Part shown: in pieces, positions 21,783 to 31,265 of the stretch
Layout of the letters: each line of letters begins with the position of its first letter
Position numbering within the stretch: position 1 is the stretch's first letter
NCBI RefSeq assembly: GCF_022654015.1
Contig: NZ_CP073063.1
Span: forward strand, 1,488,001-1,552,000
Reading direction: 5' to 3'
Source: Brevundimonas diminuta
GTDB lineage: Bacteria > Pseudomonadota > Alphaproteobacteria > Caulobacterales > Caulobacteraceae
Length of the DNA stretch: 64,000 bases
The notes under the pieces: model-generated
What the model saw: the letters and a program-made list of their open reading frames with translations, nothing else
Told to the model about the DNA's origin: nothing
Database searches by the model: none
Made by a program: the position numbers and the translations under genes

Positions 21783-22804
21783 CCGATCAGCCGCCCGCAG
21801 CAGATGCGCCCAAACGCGAAGTCCTGACGATCTATGTCGCCGAGGACGAGGACGGCATCCGGCTGGACCGCTGGTTCCGCCGGCGCTGGCCGCACCTGTC
21901 CAACATCCAGGTGCAAAAAATGGCCCGCAGCGGTCAGATCCGCGTGGACGGCGCCCGCATCAAGCCCGAAGGCCGACTGACCGCCGGCGCCGCCGTGCGC
22001 GTGCCGCCGATCCCCGATGACACTTCTCGCCAAGCGGGGGACGCCCACACCTTGTCCGAAAGGGACATCGCCTTCGCCAAGTCGCTGGTGCTGTACGAAG
22101 ACGACATGGTCATCGCCTTGAACAAGCCGCATGGCCTGGCGGTGCAGGGCGGGACCAAGACGAGGCGTCACGTCGATCGTCTGCTGTCGGCCTGGGGCGA
22201 GGGATTGGAGCGACCGCGCCTGGTCCACCGGCTGGACCGCGACACCTCGGGCGTCCTGCTGCTGGGCAAGGGGCCGGAGGCGGCCAAGCGACTGGCGGGC
22301 GCCTTTGCGCGGCGGCAGGCCAAGAAGACCTATTGGGCCATCGTCATCGGCAATCCGAAACCCTATTCGGGTCAGATCGACATGCCGCTGAAGAAGACCG
22401 GCATCAACGACTTCGAAATGATGCGACCGGCCGAGCGCAAGGACCCGCGCGCCGAACCGGCCGAAACAGCGTTCTCGACCATCAGCCGCGCCTCGCACCG
22501 GGCGTCATGGATGGCGCTGCGCCCCTTCACAGGCCGGACGCATCAGCTGCGCGCCCATATGGCGGGGATCGGCCATCCGATCCTGGGCGATCCGAAATAC
22601 GGCGACGAGAAATCGCGCGAACTGTCAGGCCCCCTGAAGCTGCAACTGCACGCCCGCAGCATCGAACTGGACCACCCACGCGGCGGCGTTCTCAAGGTCA
22701 CCGCTCCCTTGAGCCCCGAGATGAAAGCCGGCTTCGCCCACTTCGGTTTCTCCGAGGACGAGGCCGAAGACGATCCCTTCCTGGGCGTGAAGCGAATCCA
22801 GTGA
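21779..22804 (+). CDS. RluC/RluD-type pseudouridine synthase with S4 domain
   Basis: A 341-residue enzyme. The N-terminal S4 RNA-binding domain (about residues 20-75; GIRLDRWFRRRW...SNIQVQKMARSGQIRVDG) precedes the catalytic domain with HRLDRDTSGVLLLGK and GRTHQLRAHMAGIGHPILGDPKYG. The arrangement fits RluC (23S rRNA) among characterised enzymes, though the target is not proven. The start is TTG at 21779, supported by GGAG seven bases upstream, and overlaps the crcB stop. Its stop overlaps the GTG of the next gene by four bases, so crcB, this gene and the TPR-oxygenase look co-translated. Confidence 0.92.
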   Translation: MTDQPPAADAPKREVLTIYVAEDEDGIRLDRWFRRRWPHLSNIQVQKMARSGQIRVDGARIKPEGRLTAGAAVRVPPIPDDTSRQAGDAHTLSERDIAFAKSLVLYEDDMVIALNKPHGLAVQGGTKTRRHVDRLLSAWGEGLERPRLVHRLDRDTSGVLLLGKGPEAAKRLAGAFARRQAKKTYWAIVIGNPKPYSGQIDMPLKKTGINDFEMMRPAERKDPRAEPAETAFSTISRASHRASWMALRPFTGRTHQLRAHMAGIGHPILGDPKYGDEKSRELSGPLKLQLHARSIELDHPRGGVLKVTAPLSPEMKAGFAHFGFSEDEAEDDPFLGVKRIQ

Positions 22805-24300
22805 CGTCGGGCCTCCAAGCGCAGGTTTGGCAGGCGAGGGTCGAAGGGGCCAAGGCTCTGGCCGCCGCCGGGCAGCTTAATGCGGCCTTGGATATGCTGG
22901 CGCCGATAGCGCGGCAGGCCGATGCGCCGTGGCAGGCGCTGTCGGTTCAGGCTGATTTGATGAAGCGGGCGGGGCGTCTGGTCGAGAGTGCGGCGCTGTC
23001 GCAGCGCCTCGTCGAGGTTCGGCCGCAGAGCGTGCCGGCGTGGCATAATCTGGCGTCCACCCTCGGCGATCTTGGGCGGGCGGCCGAGGCCGAAGTCGCG
23101 TGTCGCGCCGCCATGTCGATCGGCGGCGATGCGCCGGAAACCTGGCTGGTGCTGGCGCGGGCGTTGCAGGCGCAGAGCCGCTTCGAAGAGGCCGAGCACG
23201 CCTATCGTCAGGCGCTGCTGCGGCGGCCCGGCTATGGCGACGCGCTGCGCGATCTCAGCCAGTTGATCTGGATGCGCGACGCCGATCTGGAGGGCGCCTG
23301 CGCGCCGCTGGACGCCGCCATCGCCGTATCGCCAACGACGCCTTTGCTGCGCCAGATCAAGGCGAAGCTGCTGGAATATGCAGGGCAGGGTGACCGGGCC
23401 TATCGCACCTTGGTCGCCGGGCCGCTGGATGGGCCGGGGGAATTGGCGGCGGCGCAGGCGTGCCTGAAGCGGGATCCGCGCCGAGCGCTGGACCACGCAA
23501 ACCGGGCGGCGGCGCTGGCCGGCGGCGAGGTCGCGGCGATTATGGTGACCCAGGCCGAATGCCTGCTGGCTCTGGGTCAGGCCGAGGCGGCGCTGATCCC
23601 GATCGAGGCGTTGCGGACGCGCGAGCCGCTGAACCAGCATGTGCTGGCCTTTCAGGCGACGGCGTGGCGGATGCTGGGCGATCCTCGATACTGTGAGCTG
23701 TATGACTACGACGCCTTCGTGCGGCCGTGTCGGCTGGAGGCGCCGGAAGGGTGGGCGTCACTGGAGGCCTATCTGGTCGATCTGGCAAAGGCGCTGCACG
23801 ATCTGCACACATTGAAGACCCATCCGGTAGGCCAGTCGCTGCGCGGGGGATCGCAGACCAGCGCGTCCCTGGCCCAGAACGACGATCCGGCCATTCGCGC
23901 CTTCTTCCAGGCCATCGACAAGCCAATCCGCGACTATATGGCGGCGCTGGGCCGTGGCGACGATCCGCTGAGAGCGCGCAATACGGGCGACTATCGCATC
24001 CAGGGTAGTTGGTCGGTGCGGTTGAGGCCGAACGGATTTCACGCCGATCATATCCATTCGAACGGCTGGCTGTCCTCGGCCTGCCATATCGAACTGCCGC
24101 CGGCGGTGCAGGGCGAGGGCCGCGAGGGCTGGTTGCGGTTCGGCGCGCCGCCCGGCCTGCCGAGCTTGGCACCCGAACACTATGTGCAGCCCCAACCCGG
24201 CACGTTGGTGCTGTTTCCTTCCTATATGTGGCATGGCACCCAGCCGTTCGGCGGCGAGGCGTCGCGTCTGACGCTGGCGTTCGACGTCGTGCCGGCCTGA
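22801..24300 (+). CDS. TPR protein with C-terminal putative 2OG-Fe(II) oxygenase domain
   Basis: A 499-residue cytoplasmic protein. The first ~300 residues are tetratricopeptide-like repeats (for example QSVPAWHNLASTLGDLGRAAEAEVACRAA and the following helix pairs). The last ~180 match the putative 2OG-Fe(II) oxygenase family (2OG-FeII_Oxy_5). The iron ligands are likely His414 and Asp416 (FHADHIH) with His478 (MWHGTQPF), and Arg489 is a candidate 2-oxoglutarate contact. The substrate is unknown; TPR modules suggest a protein partner. The GTG start overlaps the preceding stop by four bases. The frame continues upstream but lies inside the pseudouridine synthase gene. Confidence 0.85.
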   Translation: MTSGLQAQVWQARVEGAKALAAAGQLNAALDMLAPIARQADAPWQALSVQADLMKRAGRLVESAALSQRLVEVRPQSVPAWHNLASTLGDLGRAAEAEVACRAAMSIGGDAPETWLVLARALQAQSRFEEAEHAYRQALLRRPGYGDALRDLSQLIWMRDADLEGACAPLDAAIAVSPTTPLLRQIKAKLLEYAGQGDRAYRTLVAGPLDGPGELAAAQACLKRDPRRALDHANRAAALAGGEVAAIMVTQAECLLALGQAEAALIPIEALRTREPLNQHVLAFQATAWRMLGDPRYCELYDYDAFVRPCRLEAPEGWASLEAYLVDLAKALHDLHTLKTHPVGQSLRGGSQTSASLAQNDDPAIRAFFQAIDKPIRDYMAALGRGDDPLRARNTGDYRIQGSWSVRLRPNGFHADHIHSNGWLSSACHIELPPAVQGEGREGWLRFGAPPGLPSLAPEHYVQPQPGTLVLFPSYMWHGTQPFGGEASRLTLAFDVVPA

Positions 24301-24317
24301 TTTGAACGGACCTTCTG

Positions 24318-25070
24318 ATGACCGACCAAGCCACCCCGCATCGCCCGCGTTTCGTCGAACAGTCGCCGGATCGCATCTCCCGCTTCTGGACCGAGGCGGG
24401 CGTCGGGCCGCATGCAGACGGGGGCTGGGCCGTGCTGTTAGATGGCCGTGCGCCCAAGACCCCGGCCAAAGCTCCGCTGGTTCTGCCGAACCAGGCTGCG
24501 GCGCAGTTGGTCGCCGACGAATGGGCGGCCCAAGGGCAGTTTCTGGATCCGTCGACCATGCCGGCGACGCGGCTGGCCTCGACCGCGATCGACCGGATCG
24601 GTCAGGCGCGCGAGCCGGTGGCGGACGAGATCGCCGCCTATGCCGGATCGGACGTGGTCTGCTACTTGGCTGAGCATCCGACGCCGCTGGTCGAACGGCA
24701 GGCGCGGGAGTGGGGTCCCTGGCGCGATTGGGCCGCGCGCGAGATGGGTGTGGCGCTGGAGCCGGTCGAAGGCATCGTGCATCGACCGCAGTCTCCGGAC
24801 GCCATCGCAAAGGTGAAAGCGCATGCCCTGTCGCTGGACGATTTCCGCCTGACCGGTCTGGCGACGGCCGTGCCGCTGCTGGGGTCGGCTGTGCTGGCCT
24901 TGGCGGTGGAGCAGGGGGCGTTGGATGGCGGGGCGGCGTTCGACCTGTCGCGGATCGACGAACTGTTCCAGGAAGAGCAGTGGGGCGTGGACGCCGAGGC
25001 CGCCGAGCGCACCGAGGCGCGCCGTGCGGAGGCCCAACTGCTTGACCGGTGGTTCAGAGCGCTTGATTAG
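24318..25070 (+). CDS. ATP12 chaperone for F1-ATPase assembly
   Basis: A 250-residue homologue of mitochondrial Atp12, which holds the F1 alpha subunit before hexamer assembly; alphaproteobacteria share the family with mitochondria. Seen: RFWTEAGVGPHADGGWAVLLDGRAPKTPAKAPLVLP at residues 22-57, DEWAAQGQFLDPSTMPATRLASTAID, and CYLAEHPTPLVERQAREWGPWRDWA, all diagnostic of the family. It begins 17 bases after the TPR-oxygenase gene with GGACC-type spacing and is probably co-transcribed. It is convergent with the RsuA-like gene, with nine bases between. Confidence 0.93.
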   Translation: MTDQATPHRPRFVEQSPDRISRFWTEAGVGPHADGGWAVLLDGRAPKTPAKAPLVLPNQAAAQLVADEWAAQGQFLDPSTMPATRLASTAIDRIGQAREPVADEIAAYAGSDVVCYLAEHPTPLVERQAREWGPWRDWAAREMGVALEPVEGIVHRPQSPDAIAKVKAHALSLDDFRLTGLATAVPLLGSAVLALAVEQGALDGGAAFDLSRIDELFQEEQWGVDAEAAERTEARRAEAQLLDRWFRALD

Positions 25071-25079
25071 GGCGCTCGA

Positions 25080-25859
25080 TCAGGGCGCGGGCGGCGTCGT
25101 CGAGGCCGCGATCAGCATCGCGCGTTCCTGATCGGTCAGGTGGCGCCAGCGACCCTCGGGCAGGTCGCCCAGCTCCAGCGGGCCGATGCGAATGCGATAG
25201 AGATCCACGACCTCCAGCCCGACCAGTTCGCACATGCGGCGGATCTGGCGATACTTGCCCTCGGTCAGGATGAAACGCAGGCTTTGCGGACCCGTCTGGG
25301 TCACACGGGCGGGCTTCAGCGGCTTGTCGTTCAGCGACAGGCCGTGGCGCAGCTTGCTCAGCTTGCCTTCGGTGATCTGGCCTTCGACGACGACCAGATA
25401 TTCCTTGTCCAGTTCGGACGCCGGGCCGATCACCGCCTTGGCGACGACGCCGTCCGATGACAGCAGCAGCAGGCCGCGTGAATCTTCGTCCAGCCGGCCG
25501 ATGGGGGGCAGGGAGGCGTCGCGGGCAGGCGTCTCGCCCTCGCCGATACGATTGGGCGTCTTCAGCAGTCGCACGGCCGGGGTCTTGCCCGGATCGGGCT
25601 GGCCCGAGACGTAACCGACCGGCTTGTGCAGCACCAGGGTCATGCCCGTCGCCAAGGCCGCCTGGGCGGTTTCGTTCAGGGTCAGGGTTTCGCCGGGTTG
25701 AATCTTTCGGCCGGCGTCGCTGATCGTCTCGCCATCGATGGAGACCAGACCATTGGCGATCAGGGTATCGGCCTCGCGCCGCGAACAGACGCCGGTCTGG
25801 CCCAGCCACTTGTTCACGCGAACGGGTTCGTCGCCGTCATAGGTGCGGGTGAAGGCCAT
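25080..25859 (-). CDS. RsuA/RluB/RluF-type pseudouridine synthase
   Basis: A 259-residue rRNA pseudouridine synthase with an S4 domain (about residues 13-60; VRVNKWLGQTGVCSRREADTLI). The catalytic motif GRLDEDSRGLLLLS carries the nucleophilic Asp. EGKYRQIRRMCELVGLEVVDLYRIRIG closes the domain, as in RsuA/RluB/RluF. It belongs to the RluF side judging from GYVSGQPDPGK, but the target base is not assigned. This is the third pseudouridine synthase in 6 kb. Confidence 0.9.
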   Translation of the reverse strand: MAFTRTYDGDEPVRVNKWLGQTGVCSRREADTLIANGLVSIDGETISDAGRKIQPGETLTLNETAQAALATGMTLVLHKPVGYVSGQPDPGKTPAVRLLKTPNRIGEGETPARDASLPPIGRLDEDSRGLLLLSSDGVVAKAVIGPASELDKEYLVVVEGQITEGKLSKLRHGLSLNDKPLKPARVTQTGPQSLRFILTEGKYRQIRRMCELVGLEVVDLYRIRIGPLELGDLPEGRWRHLTDQERAMLIAASTTPPAP

Positions 25860-26138
25860 GCGATTCCGTCGTCCAGTCGATGCGGGTGTCTAAAGCCGGG
25901 CGGGATCGCGAGCAAGCGGGTCGCCATTTTCAGGATCAGCAAAACCATTCTGTTCGAACTGGCAGGTTGATCCAGACGGGATCTCCACTATATCTGGCGG
26001 CATTCCACAAATGATCAAGAGTGCGGGACGATACGCGTCGGACCCGTCGATTTTCTTTTTTCTGGTCATCGGCGTGGGTGGTTCGACAGCGTCGCTTGTC
26101 GGATCTGTATCAGTATTGAAACATCTCAAGGAGACGTC

Positions 26139-26630
26139 TTGTTCGCTCAAAACAAATCTTCCTCAGGCCCCCGTCGCACCGGTTACAACCGTCCTGTTCC
26201 CACCCGTCTGCGCATGGGGTTGGTGATGCGGCGTGACATGGCGTTTGGCGAGTTAGGCGACGTGGAGGGCGCGTTGCGGGCCGAGGGCGTGGGCCTGGCC
26301 CCGATCTCAACGGGCGACGCCAGCCTGATCGCCGGCGGCGTGACCGTGCTGGCCACCGCAACGGCCAAGGATATCGCCGAGGGGCGTCTGAAGGGTCTGG
26401 TCGTGCCAGGCGGTTCGACGGACGAGGCGTCGCTGGCGGCCGTGCGGTCGCTGATCGAGCTGGCGCGCGTGAATGGCCTGACCGTCATCGCCTTCGCGGA
26501 CGGCGTCGCGCTGGCGGCCGATAGCTTCGGCGTGTCAGCCAATGCCGAGGGCGCGGTGTTCAAGGACGGGGGGGTGACCCTGCTGAACGAGCGGGCCGAG
26601 TTGTCGAAGCTGGTCGGCGCGATCGTCTGA
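26139..26630 (+). CDS. DJ-1/PfpI-like protein lacking the nucleophilic cysteine
   Basis: 163 residues. From about residue 85 the sequence KGLVVPGGSTDEASLAAVRSLIELARVNGLTVIAFADGVALAADSFG follows the DJ-1/PfpI pattern of a PGG loop and a nucleophile-elbow turn. The elbow reads F-A120-D121-G where family members have the reactive Cys. It is therefore probably not a classical deglycase or protease; it may be structural or regulatory. The start is TTG at 26139 with AAGGAG six to seven bases upstream. The 280 bases before it hold no other gene that I can support. Confidence 0.6.
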   Translation: MFAQNKSSSGPRRTGYNRPVPTRLRMGLVMRRDMAFGELGDVEGALRAEGVGLAPISTGDASLIAGGVTVLATATAKDIAEGRLKGLVVPGGSTDEASLAAVRSLIELARVNGLTVIAFADGVALAADSFGVSANAEGAVFKDGGVTLLNERAELSKLVGAIV

Positions 26631-27266
26631 TCAGACGGCGCGAAACAGCAGGATCAGGTTGTTCGCCGGCATCTGAACCCGCAGCGTGGCCGCAAGGCCA
26701 TGCGAGCGGGCGAGGGCCTCGACCATTTCGCGATCACGCAAACCCCAGTCTACGTTTCGCGCCTTCAGACTGGCGTCGAAGGCCGCGTTCGAGTCCGCCA
26801 GCGGAACCTCGGCCTCGCAGTAGGGGCCATAAAGCGCCAGCAGGCCGCCGGGGCGTCTCAAGACCCGACCGGCCAGATCCATCAGACCCTCGGTCGCCGA
26901 CCAAGGGCTGATGTGAGTCATGTTCGCACAATAGAGAGCGTCGAACGTGTCGGTCGGCCAAGTCATAGGGTCGCCGGCGTCGAGGGCCAGCGGCGGGTTC
27001 AGGTTCGACACAGCGAACTGACGGCTCCAGGCGGCGATGCTGTCGCGGGCCTGGTCGCTGGGATCGCTAGGCGTCCAATCCAGATCCGGCAGGGCGGCGG
27101 CGAAGGCGGCGGCGTGTTCGCCCGATCCGGACGCGATCTCAAGCACCGATCCACGCGCCGGCAGATGGGCGCGGAGCACGCGAAGAATCGCCTCGGCGTT
27201 TCGACGCGCGGCGGGCGAAGTCAGCGCGCCATCAGGCAGCACAGTGAGAGAATCCAGTGTTTGCAC
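26631..27266 (-). CDS. DUF938 family SAM-dependent methyltransferase
   Basis: A class I methyltransferase-like protein. Seen: SPAARRNAEAILRVL, then VLEIASGSGEHAAAFA as SAM motif I, PSDPSDQARDSIAAW, NMTHISPW and GGLLALYGPY, the family's characteristic order. The substrate is unknown. I place the start at GTG 27266, which has AAGG five bases upstream and begins VQTLDSLT; the frame extends to 27323. The stop is immediately adjacent to the stop of the DJ-1-like gene (no intervening base). It is divergent from pckG. Confidence 0.8.
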   Translation of the reverse strand: MQTLDSLTVLPDGALTSPAARRNAEAILRVLRAHLPARGSVLEIASGSGEHAAAFAAALPDLDWTPSDPSDQARDSIAAWSRQFAVSNLNPPLALDAGDPMTWPTDTFDALYCANMTHISPWSATEGLMDLAGRVLRRPGGLLALYGPYCEAEVPLADSNAAFDASLKARNVDWGLRDREMVEALARSHGLAATLRVQMPANNLILLFRAV

Positions 27267-27292
27267 AGGCCCTTCTACCGCTCTGAAGCCGC

Positions 27293-27308
27293 GATCGCAT
27301 CTGCGATC
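27293..27308. promoter_or_regulatory. 16-bp palindrome in the DUF938-pckG divergent promoter region
   Basis: GATCGCA / TGCGATC arms flank a TC dinucleotide and are followed by TTTT. It sits between the two divergent genes, about 155 bases before the pckG start. It may be an operator; nothing more can be said from sequence. Confidence 0.35.
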
Positions 27309-27461
27309 TTTTGCCGACGACACCGGTGGACATCGGCGCTTTCGTGCGCGGTTTGACGCGGCGGATACGACGGCGCATTTCGCTTGTAACAGTGCGTGAT
27401 CGTTATGTGTCGGGTCATGGCGGCGTCAGATCGCCGGGCTCTTTTTGCTCAGGAGACGTCC

Positions 27462-29309
27462 TTGTCCAATCCTTCCACGCCTGGCTTGCGCCCGGCGCCC
27501 ACCGCCCATGCCGGGCTGATCGCCTGGGTCGAGCAGATCGCCGCCCTGACCAAGCCCGCCAAGGTCCATTGGTGCGACGGCTCCGAGGCCGAGAAAGAGG
27601 CCATCACCGCCGACCTGCTGGCCAAGGGCACCCTGAAGGCGCTGGATCAGACTAAGCGGCCGGGCTGCTACTACGCCGCCTCGGATCCCCGCGACGTCGC
27701 GCGCGTGGAGAGCCGCACCTTCATCTGCTCGGACGACGAGGCTGACGCCGGTCCGACCAACAACTGGGCCGATCCGATCGAGATGCGGGATCGTCTGGAT
27801 GGTCTGTTCGACGGATGCATGGCCGGGCGGACGATGTATGTCGTCCCGTTCTGCATGGGCCCGCTGGGGTCCGAGATCAGCGCCCTGGGCGTCGAGATCA
27901 CCGACAGCGGCTATGTCGCCCTGTCGATGGGTGTGATGACCCGCATGGGTAAGCCGGCGCTGGATCAGTTGGGCGATAAGGGCGTCTTCGTGCCGGCCGT
28001 CCATACGCTGGGCGCGCCGCTGGCCGACGGTCAGGCGGACGTGGCCTGGCCCTGCAACGACGACAAATGGATCGTTCATTTCCCCGAGACGCGGGAAATC
28101 TGGTCCTATGGTTCGGGCTATGGCGGCAACGCCCTGTTGGGCAAGAAATGCTACGCCCTGCGCATCGCCTCGATCATGGCTCGCGATGAGGGATGGCTGG
28201 CCGAGCACATGCTGATCCTGAAGCTGACGGATCCGAAGGGCCGGGCGAAATACGTCGCCGCCGCCTTCCCCAGCGCCTGCGGCAAGACCAACCTGGCCAT
28301 GCTGCAGCCCAGCCTGCCGGGCTGGACCGCCGAGACCATCGGCGACGACATCGCCTGGATGCGGTTCGGCGATGACGGGCGACTGTATGCGGTCAATCCC
28401 GAGGCCGGCTTCTTCGGCGTCGCGCCAGGCACGAGCCGCAACACCAATCACAATGCGCTGGAAACCCTGGCCTCCAACACCATCTTCACCAACACCGCCC
28501 TGACCAGCGATGGGGACGTCTGGTGGGAGGGTCTGACCAAGGAGACGCCCGAAGGCCTGACCGACTGGAAGGGCCGTCCGCACGATCCGTCGTCAGGCGA
28601 GCCGGCGGCCCATCCCAACGCCCGTTTCGCGGCGCCCGCCAGCCAGTGCCCGGCCATCGCGCCGGAGTGGGAAGATCCCAAGGGCGTGCCGATCGACGCG
28701 ATCCTGTTCGGCGGGCGTCGCGCCAGCGCCGTGCCGCTGGTGACGGAGGCGTTCGATTGGGAGCACGGCGTCTTCATGGGCTCGACCGTGGCGTCCGAAG
28801 GCACGGCGGCGGCTGAGAACAAGGTGGGCGAACTGCGCCGCGATCCCTTCGCCATGCTGCCCTTCTGCGGCTACAATATGGGCGACTATTTCGCCCACTG
28901 GCTGAAGATTGGCCAGGGGCGAGACGCCTCGAAACTGCCGCGCATCTTCTTCGTCAACTGGTTCAGGAAGGATCAGGACGGCCGCTTCGTCTGGCCCGGT
29001 TTCGGCGACAATGCGCGCGTGCTGAAGTGGATCAGCGAGCGCATCGACGGCGACGCCGAGGCGGTCGACACGGCGGTCGGGCGCGTGCCGTCAGTCACGG
29101 CCTTGGACCTGTCAGGCCTGGACCTGACGCCGGCTCAATTGTCGACCCTGCTGGACGTCGATGCGGGCGTCTGGGCCGAAGAGGCGGCGCTGATCCCCGA
29201 CTTCTATCGCCAGTTCGGCGATCGTCTGCCGACTGCCCTGTGGGACCAGCACTCGGCCTTGGTCGCGCGTCTGGACGACGCCGGCGCGGCCTCGATGGCG
29301 GCGGAATAG
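27462..29309 (+). CDS. pckG: Phosphoenolpyruvate carboxykinase (GTP)
   Basis: Converts oxaloacetate and GTP to PEP, CO2 and GDP at the gluconeogenic entry point. It would be needed here for growth on sugar acids or amino acids. The 615-residue protein has the GTP-type kinase motif [12 protein letters not shown] (about residues 270-281), [18 protein letters not shown] and [26 protein letters not shown]. These distinguish it from the shorter ATP-type PckA. The TTG start at 27462 has AGGAG six bases upstream and gives the usual family N-terminus. The frame opens at 27396 but without a ribosome binding site. Confidence 0.95.
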   Translation: MSNPSTPGLRPAPTAHAGLIAWVEQIAALTKPAKVHWCDGSEAEKEAITADLLAKGTLKALDQTKRPGCYYAASDPRDVARVESRTFICSDDEADAGPTNNWADPIEMRDRLDGLFDGCMAGRTMYVVPFCMGPLGSEISALGVEITDSGYVALSMGVMTRMGKPALDQLGDKGVFVPAVHTLGAPLADGQADVAWPCNDDKWIVHFPETREIWSYGSGYGGNALLGKKCYALRIASIMARDEGWLAEHMLILKLTDPKGRAKYVAAAFPSACGKTNLAMLQPSLPGWTAETIGDDIAWMRFGDDGRLYAVNPEAGFFGVAPGTSRNTNHNALETLASNTIFTNTALTSDGDVWWEGLTKETPEGLTDWKGRPHDPSSGEPAAHPNARFAAPASQCPAIAPEWEDPKGVPIDAILFGGRRASAVPLVTEAFDWEHGVFMGSTVASEGTAAAENKVGELRRDPFAMLPFCGYNMGDYFAHWLKIGQGRDASKLPRIFFVNWFRKDQDGRFVWPGFGDNARVLKWISERIDGDAEAVDTAVGRVPSVTALDLSGLDLTPAQLSTLLDVDAGVWAEEAALIPDFYRQFGDRLPTALWDQHSALVARLDDAGAASMAAE

Positions 29310-29357
29310 GCGAACGCCATCTTGCAATAGGATCGTCGCGGGTCGATCAGACGACCC

Positions 29358-30371
29358 GTGACGTCTTCCTCTCCCATCGTGATTGTCGGCGCCGGCGTGC
29401 TGGGCCTTTGCACGGCGTTTGAACTGCATCGGCGCGGCCGGGCGGCAATGGTGGTTGATCCGGGCGAGGTGAACGCCTCCCTGGTGGCTGCCGGGATGAT
29501 CGCCCCGGCGATGGAATCGGCCATCGACGACGTATCCGTTGATCGCGCGCGGCTGTTCCGAGTAGGCCGTGATTTGTGGCCCGCGTTCGCGACGGCAGCC
29601 GGCATCGCTCTGGCGCATCGACCCGCCGAATGGCGAGCCGGCGACTTGGAGGCGATGGAGACGCGGTTGCGCGCGCTGGGCTTCGACGCGCGGCGCGACG
29701 GCGCCGGCGTCACGACCGATGACGATTATCAGGTCGAGCCAGCACAGGCTCTAGAGGCGCTGAGGCAGTCGCTGGGCGAGGCTGTGATCGCGGGAAGGGT
29801 GACGACGATCGCCCGCACCGATGGCGGCTGGCGGCTCGAAGTCGGCGATCAGTGGCTGGATGCGGAGGCGGTCGTGCTGGCCACCGGTGCTGGTGACGCC
29901 ATTGCGGGTCTGCCCGAGACCGCGCGCCGTTTGATCGCAGATATCGAGCCGATCCGGGGACAGATCGGCGTCGCAGCCGGACATCTTGTCGATCATGTCG
30001 TGCGCGGGCCGGGCGCCTATGTCGCGCCGATGGCGTCTGGCGCGGTCATCGGAGCGACGATGGAGCCGGGGCGGCGGGATACGGCGCCGGATGCCGAGGC
30101 GTCCGAGCGCCTGACGCAGGCGGCTTGGGCTGCGCTGGGTCGGTCGCCTCAGCCGCTGTCTATCGAATGGCGCGTCGGAATCCGGGGCGCGACGGCTGAT
30201 GGTCTGCCGCTTGCGGGCGCAGCGCCTGGTGAAGAGGGTTTGTTCATGGCCTTGGCGCCGCGTCGAAACGGCTGGTTGCTGGGGCCCTTGGTCGGCGCCG
30301 TGGTCGCCGATGCGATCGAGGGGCGGACGGCGTCGCCGCACGCCCGCGCCCTCGACCCTGGTCGATTCTAG
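29358..30371 (+). CDS. FAD-dependent oxidoreductase (DAO family, ThiO/glycine-oxidase-like)
   Basis: 337 residues with an N-terminal FAD-binding Rossmann motif [32 protein letters not shown]-type C-terminal segment is also present ([42 protein letters not shown]). Size and layout match glycine oxidase/ThiO and other small amine oxidases; the substrate amine or amino acid is unknown, and no thiamine genes adjoin. The start is GTG. Its TAG stop overlaps the TAG stop of the convergent TonB-family gene in the palindrome CTAG. Confidence 0.82.
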   Translation: MTSSSPIVIVGAGVLGLCTAFELHRRGRAAMVVDPGEVNASLVAAGMIAPAMESAIDDVSVDRARLFRVGRDLWPAFATAAGIALAHRPAEWRAGDLEAMETRLRALGFDARRDGAGVTTDDDYQVEPAQALEALRQSLGEAVIAGRVTTIARTDGGWRLEVGDQWLDAEAVVLATGAGDAIAGLPETARRLIADIEPIRGQIGVAAGHLVDHVVRGPGAYVAPMASGAVIGATMEPGRRDTAPDAEASERLTQAAWAALGRSPQPLSIEWRVGIRGATADGLPLAGAAPGEEGLFMALAPRRNGWLLGPLVGAVVADAIEGRTASPHARALDPGRF

Positions 30372-31099
30372 CCCTCCATCGCGAACCGGACGGTGAAGTT
30401 GACGGTCGCGCCGTCGACAGGTCGGCCGTCCACGGTGCGCGGGTTCATGCGGAACGACCGCGTCAGGCCGTGCGCGGCGCGGCCGAAGCCCTGGCCGCTC
30501 GGCGTCTCTCCCACGACCCGGCAGCCGTTCAGGCCGCCGTCCGCATTGACCACGCAACTGAGCGTCGCCGAACCCGGCGTGCCGTTTTCCGCCGCGCGAG
30601 TCGGATAGGCCCGCGCCATCTGGGCCGCCGATGGGCGACTGGCCCAAGATGGATTGTTGATCACCGAAGGCGGACGCGGCGGCGTCTCGACGGTTGCCGT
30701 GCCGCCTTCGACGCCGGTGGGGGCGACGCTGATGGTCGGCAGACCGGGTTGAGCGGTCACGACGCCCGGCTCGGGCGGCGTCAGCGGGATCGTCTGCACC
30801 GTCGAGGGCACGGGGATCGCCGACTTGTGAATGGGCGTTGGCGGCGCCGCCGTTTCAGGCGTGGGCAAGGGCTTGGGTTTGGGCGGCGCCATCATCACCG
30901 AGACCGGCGGGTCGAGGATGTCTTCGATGGGCGCCGCACTCAACTCGAACCGTTGATTATAAAGCGCCACCCCCGCCGCGACGTGCAGGACCACCGACAC
31001 GCCGATGGCGCCCAGCATCCAGCGCGGGATAGGTTTCTTGCGTTCCCCGAAGTCGATCGGGCTGATCAAGGCGGGACCACCGGCAGCACGGATCATCAT
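30368..31099 (-). CDS. TonB-family energy transducer
   Basis: A 243-residue envelope protein with one N-terminal membrane anchor (about residues 25-46; [21 protein letters not shown]). A proline-rich spanning region follows ([20 protein letters not shown] and onward), then a C-terminal TonB-like domain (about residues 165-243; [37 protein letters not shown]). It would couple the proton-motive force to TonB-dependent receptors. No exbB/exbD adjoin. The ATG at 31099 has GGGAG seven bases upstream; the longer frame adds a cysteine-containing stretch without signal features. Confidence 0.85.
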   Translation of the reverse strand: MMIRAAGGPALISPIDFGERKKPIPRWMLGAIGVSVVLHVAAGVALYNQRFELSAAPIEDILDPPVSVMMAPPKPKPLPTPETAAPPTPIHKSAIPVPSTVQTIPLTPPEPGVVTAQPGLPTISVAPTGVEGGTATVETPPRPPSVINNPSWASRPSAAQMARAYPTRAAENGTPGSATLSCVVNADGGLNGCRVVGETPSGQGFGRAAHGLTRSFRMNPRTVDGRPVDGATVNFTVRFAMEG

Positions 31100-31227
31100 A
31101 ACGTCACTCCCTCGTTCACCGCCCCCGCAGCGCCCGTAACTGGAAGTTGAGCGCGCAGGTTGTGGCGGCTTTACGGCGAAGTTTTCCCGTTCGACGAAGG
31201 TCGAGGCGTTAACGCGGCCGTTAAGAA

Positions 31228-31243
31228 TTAAGAGTTGATTAAC
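31228..31243 (+). promoter_or_regulatory. CtrA-binding site (TTAA-N7-TTAAC)
   Basis: TTAA GAGTTGA TTAAC is a perfect match to the consensus of the Caulobacter cell-cycle regulator CtrA. It is 22 bases upstream of the lytic transglycosylase ATG. A second TTAACG/CGTTAA inverted pair lies just upstream at 31209-31224. Confidence 0.7.
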
Positions 31244-31265
31244 TACGTTCGCCGACCCTTCGCAC

